DNA of 64,000 nucleotides from Haliotis asinina. Its lineage: Eukaryota; Mollusca; Gastropoda; Lepetellida; Haliotidae. The notes under the pieces were generated by a model. That model was not told where the DNA came from. It did no database searches and was given only the letters and a program-made list of their open reading frames with translations. The number at the start of each line of letters is the position of its first letter. Position 1 is the first letter of the stretch. The translations under genes were made by a program, and so were the position numbers. The stretch spans positions 50,010,645-50,074,644 of the forward strand of contig NC_090281.1 of the NCBI RefSeq assembly GCF_037392515.1. Reading direction: 5' to 3'. Positions 60,080 through 64,000 of the stretch are shown here, in pieces.

Positions 60080-60480
60080 CGTCTGTGAAGGGAGCATCTG
60101 CCCGGAGGACTAACTCCTCATGGCAGTTAGGGACACCTTCTTGGCCTTTGGAAAAGACATCTGCCTGGAGAGCAAACTTCATTTCTTGTCACTCCTTATA
60201 AAATTATGACAGGGGACAACTCTTTGGCTCTATGGAAAGAGCATGTGATGAAACACATTTCACCAAACCTCTAATGCTAAATGATGTGGAGCAAACCTCA
60301 TTCCTTGCCACTGCTGATGGCATGACACACCTTGATCCTTGGCTCTGTGGCAATGGCATGTGGTAAAACGTCATTTCACCTAACCTCTCATAACAAATAA
60401 CATGGTTTCCTGTAGCAAGAGCATTTGCCAGTAGAGCAAACCTCATTTCACCCAACCTCTCTTAACAAATGATGCCTTGC
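60080..60480. repeat. Degenerate tandem repeat
   Basis: Three or four units containing CATCTGCC..GGAGAGCAAAC, CTCATTTC and AACCTCTCTTAACAAAT, about 80-120 bp each. Confidence 0.6.
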
Positions 60481-60482
60481 AG

Positions 60483-60616
60483 ATATCGCGTCTGCCTACG
60501 GAGTGAAACCCCACAACTTTCACAACTTGCAACGAGCCCTGGATGCAATGGACCTATTTGTTCCTCATCTCCACACAAGAACTCACTGGGAACTCAAACT
60601 GCGCATGGTCACCTGA
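60483..60616 (+). CDS. Orphan terminal-exon candidate, unidentified gene
   Basis: It follows the acceptor GATGCCTTGCAG. The frame compatible with the 57291-57383 exon reads ASAYGVKPHNFHNLQRALD, then MDLFVPHLHTRTHWELKLR, then a TGA stop at 60614. CpG-containing codons and a helical pattern favour coding. The start of the segment also resembles the degenerate repeats just upstream, which argues for caution. Family not recognised. Confidence 0.35.
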
Positions 60617-60912
60617 GTCTGTGTGGACATGATCCCACATTCAGATCAATCAAATTTCAAATGGTTTGAAAGGAGACTCAAGCCAGCATTGAAATTTCAA
60701 TCATTGATTGCTAAACATATCAAGGCAGCATCAATACTGATGAACTCAAATCCAACTGTGTAATGGTTCAAAGTGATATGGCTCATGTCTCAAGTATCAG
60801 GAAGTTCACTGAGCATACTTCAGTGGCACAGTCACAAGGAGTATCAAGAACCTGGCTTCAGTTTCAAGGGTTCACTACATAGCATTTACCATTCTGATAT
60901 GTTCAGAAGAAT

Positions 60913-61185
60913 GTTGATGATATAATTGCACAAAACAACATTTGATAACTGATTTTAATATAATCGTCCAGAAGTGAGTCTATACAAAGATTCAAACAGT
61001 GATTTAGTGTTGATGATATAATTATACAAAACAGATCATAACAGATTTTAACAAAGAATCCAGTAGTGAGTCCTCATGAACTCATAGGGCTCAAATAGTG
61101 ATTAACAGCTGATGACATACTTATACAAAACACTGGGTAAATGATTTTAATATAATAGTTTGGTAGCTAAAGCTATTTTTCAGTT
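60913..61185. repeat. Three-copy tandem repeat of 96-99 bp
   Basis: GTTGATGATATAATT..ACAAAAC..GATTTTAATATAAT recurs at 60913, 61009 and 61108 with divergence. Confidence 0.75.
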
Positions 61186-62814
61186 CTAACCTTACATTTT
61201 AGGTCCACAGTATTTTGCTGCTGATTTATAATGGTTTTGTCTAAACTATTAAGAATGAATACACATTCTAAATGCCTATAATTAAAATTCAGAGCATGTC
61301 TGTATGGTAAAACTCCATAGGTTCCTGTTTAGCATGCAAGAGCACTGTATGACTGTCAACTTAACTTGGTTGACTCGACCTTAGATTAATGATACATGAG
61401 CCACATCATGCAACAGTGGAACCTTGTTTATCCAGACATTTTGCCTGATAAACAGATTTCCGGATATCTGAATCTCAACAGTTATCCCCTTTTACACAAA
61501 TCCTACTGAGGCAAAACACTTCTTTTGTATCATGCTTAAGATTATGCAAGTATTTTGTGAAGTCAAAATCTCCTCAAAGAACTTGTGTGACAGAACATGC
61601 GAGGAGCAACCGGGTTATATAAAAAACAGAAATTCTCAGTTCACTCCACTGGACATAATGATTTACTATTTACTCTGTGTCTCCTGCTATGCTTGGAATT
61701 GTTCATGAGAAGGGATTAGATGACAGTGTACAGTTTGATCACTCACTGTTAAGATATCTCATGATGTCCTTGCTTATAAACAGAAGAGGCTGTGTTGGAA
61801 TAAAATAGTCAGGCAAAGAACAAATATAATTATAAACATGTCAGAGTTTTGCAAGTGTGATATGTGGATCAGTTTCCTCATCAAACATAAAGGCATCAAC
61901 AGTAGCAAACTGAAATAAACAATAAACAAATGGTGCATATGTGCAGTCACTCACAACTTTCATGAATATCACTAAATGAAATTCTGAATAAAATCAATAA
62001 AATAAATCAATCATCAGTCCTGATGCACAACAAATACTTCTTATACGATGTATGTGTAACATTAGGAATAAATTAACACTGTTATCTCCTGGTAATCATC
62101 CCTTTGATATTGGATGCCCGATGATGAAGTTAATTTGTATTTTCCACCACCATTACCAAATCAGCCACTGGCTTCACTTGTTATGTGTCCACCATGGCTA
62201 TCATATCCCCTTTGTTGTTTTCACATGCTCATAGATACAGCTACAGCCTCCAAGCTTAGGACATGACGAAAGAGCAAGTATATGTTGCAGAAGTTGACTT
62301 CCACTAATTTCCCCCTTCATGTCCATCACATCTAAATGCCATTCGATGACTTCGTATCAAAATAATTGTTCTCAATGGACCATAAATTTCATTCCAGCTT
62401 TTCTAGAGGAAATTATTTGGCCAGTCACCTTGACAATCCCATGCATGATGATACTAGTGACATCATTTGGGGAAATTCTGAGACATCTCTAAAGCAAGAC
62501 CAATGTGATAAACATATACAAAGATCTCATTCCATGGCAGAAGAATAAAAGTCAACTATCATCTTTTCTCTGAAATGCACATATATTATGTTAAATATGA
62601 CTATGAAGTATTTTCATCAAATATATTACAAAGGAGAGATTTTCTAGATTTTCAGAAACTGTGGTAATGTAGACTTGCCTGGGCTGTATTGGGTATATTT
62701 GTTTTAGGGTCTTCATGATAGACTAGACTGCAATCTAAGTGTTTTGATGCATGAAGACTCTGGGCCTTCTTCGTCATAGGTGCATTCTTTATTTGGAACA
62801 GATTGGTTTGAGAA
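61186..62814. other. No recognisable gene
   Basis: AT-rich; nothing supported. Confidence 0.4.
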
Positions 62815-63015
62815 TTGGCAGACCTGTGAAGATCTGGGTAAGATTTTGCATGTTGTGAACGGTGAAGATCAGGATCAGGCAGACAGGCCCATTAATGTGT
62901 CAATGTAGCCAAATCACGTACATCAATGCTCATTCTGTTGATCACTGGATTGTCCGGTCCAGGCATAATTATTTACAGACTGATGCCATACAACTGGAAT
63001 ACTGTGCAGCTTTAA
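62815..63015 (+). mobile_element. SINE-like family A copy, diverged
   Basis: GGCAGACCTGTGAAGATCTG..TTGATCACTGGATTGTCCGG..CTGATGCCATACAACTGGAA. Confidence 0.7.
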
Positions 63016-64000
63016 GCAGTAGACAGTGTAATGTGAAGAGAGCCAAATTAACCACCAACACATCCAACACAATGGACTCAACACAGTAGCTGGTTGGGCA
63101 AACTGATATCAGCTGATTGGACAAACTGATAAGAGAATATAAATAAATTAAACTCAAGTCTCTGACCATTCTTCTACAAATCTTTTGAAACAATTCACAG
63201 ACAATCTTCTAATGAGAAGACAGAAATGAAACTAATTACCAAATATTAAATTCTTAACATGAATTTTCAAAGACCTTTTCATCCAGAATTACAAAAGCAC
63301 ATTATGTGAAACCTAGGCACACAAACTGCACTGAAAGCCCATTAAGAAAATCAAATCTTCACATACATTCAAATTTGAAAATTAGCTAATTAGATAATTG
63401 AACCATCACTGCCATGACCTAATCATGTCATTATTTGTTCCCTGAAATCAATAATGGCCCAGTAAACATGTTAACATCTATATCGCCATGCAGCTGTTGC
63501 AGCGTGTTCCAGTTTGTTTATTGTTGTGAGCCACACTGCATTCACACTATACATCAACACATAGCCCGGGATAGTCAATCACTAGAAGAAAACTTCTCTC
63601 CAATGAGATTATAAGTGCACAGCACCGATGCACCTGACTGTGTCAACACATGCACCATAACTGAGCTTTACATCGTTACTGACAACCTACCAACATTTCT
63701 CAATCAATACTTTGCGCAATATATAACCGATTAAGTTGGCATTCACGCACTACACATGGAAGCTAATTCCATTGAAACATCAGGATCGCAGTGTTATTAT
63801 GCTGTGCTAGAAATTAGTTTTTATATTCACTACACTGCAAATATCATCGACAAAGTTGCGATCAACTTAATGTCTGAAATGGCGGTAGAAAATATTACCA
63901 GTCCTTGAATTTCACAGGATTGGATCGCAGAAATTTGCCTTTGATTTCTGTTTAGGTTGAAAAATATTTGAAGTGGATATCCAGTTATAAAAAACATGAC
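63016..64000. other. No recognisable gene
   Basis: No LEM, ankyrin or other exon of ANKLE2 could be read here. Confidence 0.4.

Overview
The window looks like gastropod nuclear DNA, most probably abalone (Haliotis). It carries intron-rich genes with GT-AG splice sites, AT-rich introns, and about 36 copies of two short interspersed elements that I remember as typical of abalone sequence. Both families end in the same tail, a TATTGCTG..GCGGCGTAAAACTAAA block followed by (CTCA)n. The genus call rests on memory of those repeats and not on a search. Nothing bacterial, organellar or plasmid-like is present.

Left third (about 4.3-16.5 kb, plus strand): one complete 12-exon gene. Its exons join in frame into a 577-residue protein with a short N-terminal region, about nine ribonuclease-inhibitor-type leucine-rich repeats, an EF-hand pair and a low-complexity tail. 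It resembles the LRRC74 group. The introns hold several SINEs, a (GTGA)n array and a 560-bp compound TATG/TG microsatellite just before the last exon.

Middle (16.5-30.0 kb): after about 4.7 kb of spacer there is a convergent minus-strand gene. Its six visible exons encode the C-terminal 706 residues of an ANKLE2 (LEM4) orthologue, the nuclear-envelope/ER regulator of BAF dephosphorylation. All phases agree. The ankyrin, LEM and membrane-anchor exons were not found and probably lie beyond the right edge. The spacer contains a foldback MITE of about 630 bp inserted inside a third, tRNA-derived SINE.

Right half (30-64 kb): no securely identified gene. It is either a very long ANKLE2 intron or intron plus intergenic DNA. 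It is rich in SINEs, some in tail-to-tail inverted pairs, and in tandem arrays: a 20-bp minisatellite at 35.7-37.2 kb, a 79-bp satellite at 51.1-52.0 kb and a higher-order minisatellite at 54.9-55.5 kb. Two phase-compatible plus-strand exon candidates at 57.3 and 60.5 kb may be the 3' end of an unidentified gene.

The two recognised genes have no evident shared pathway. They are simply tail-to-tail neighbours. All calls come from reading and hand translation; no database search was possible.
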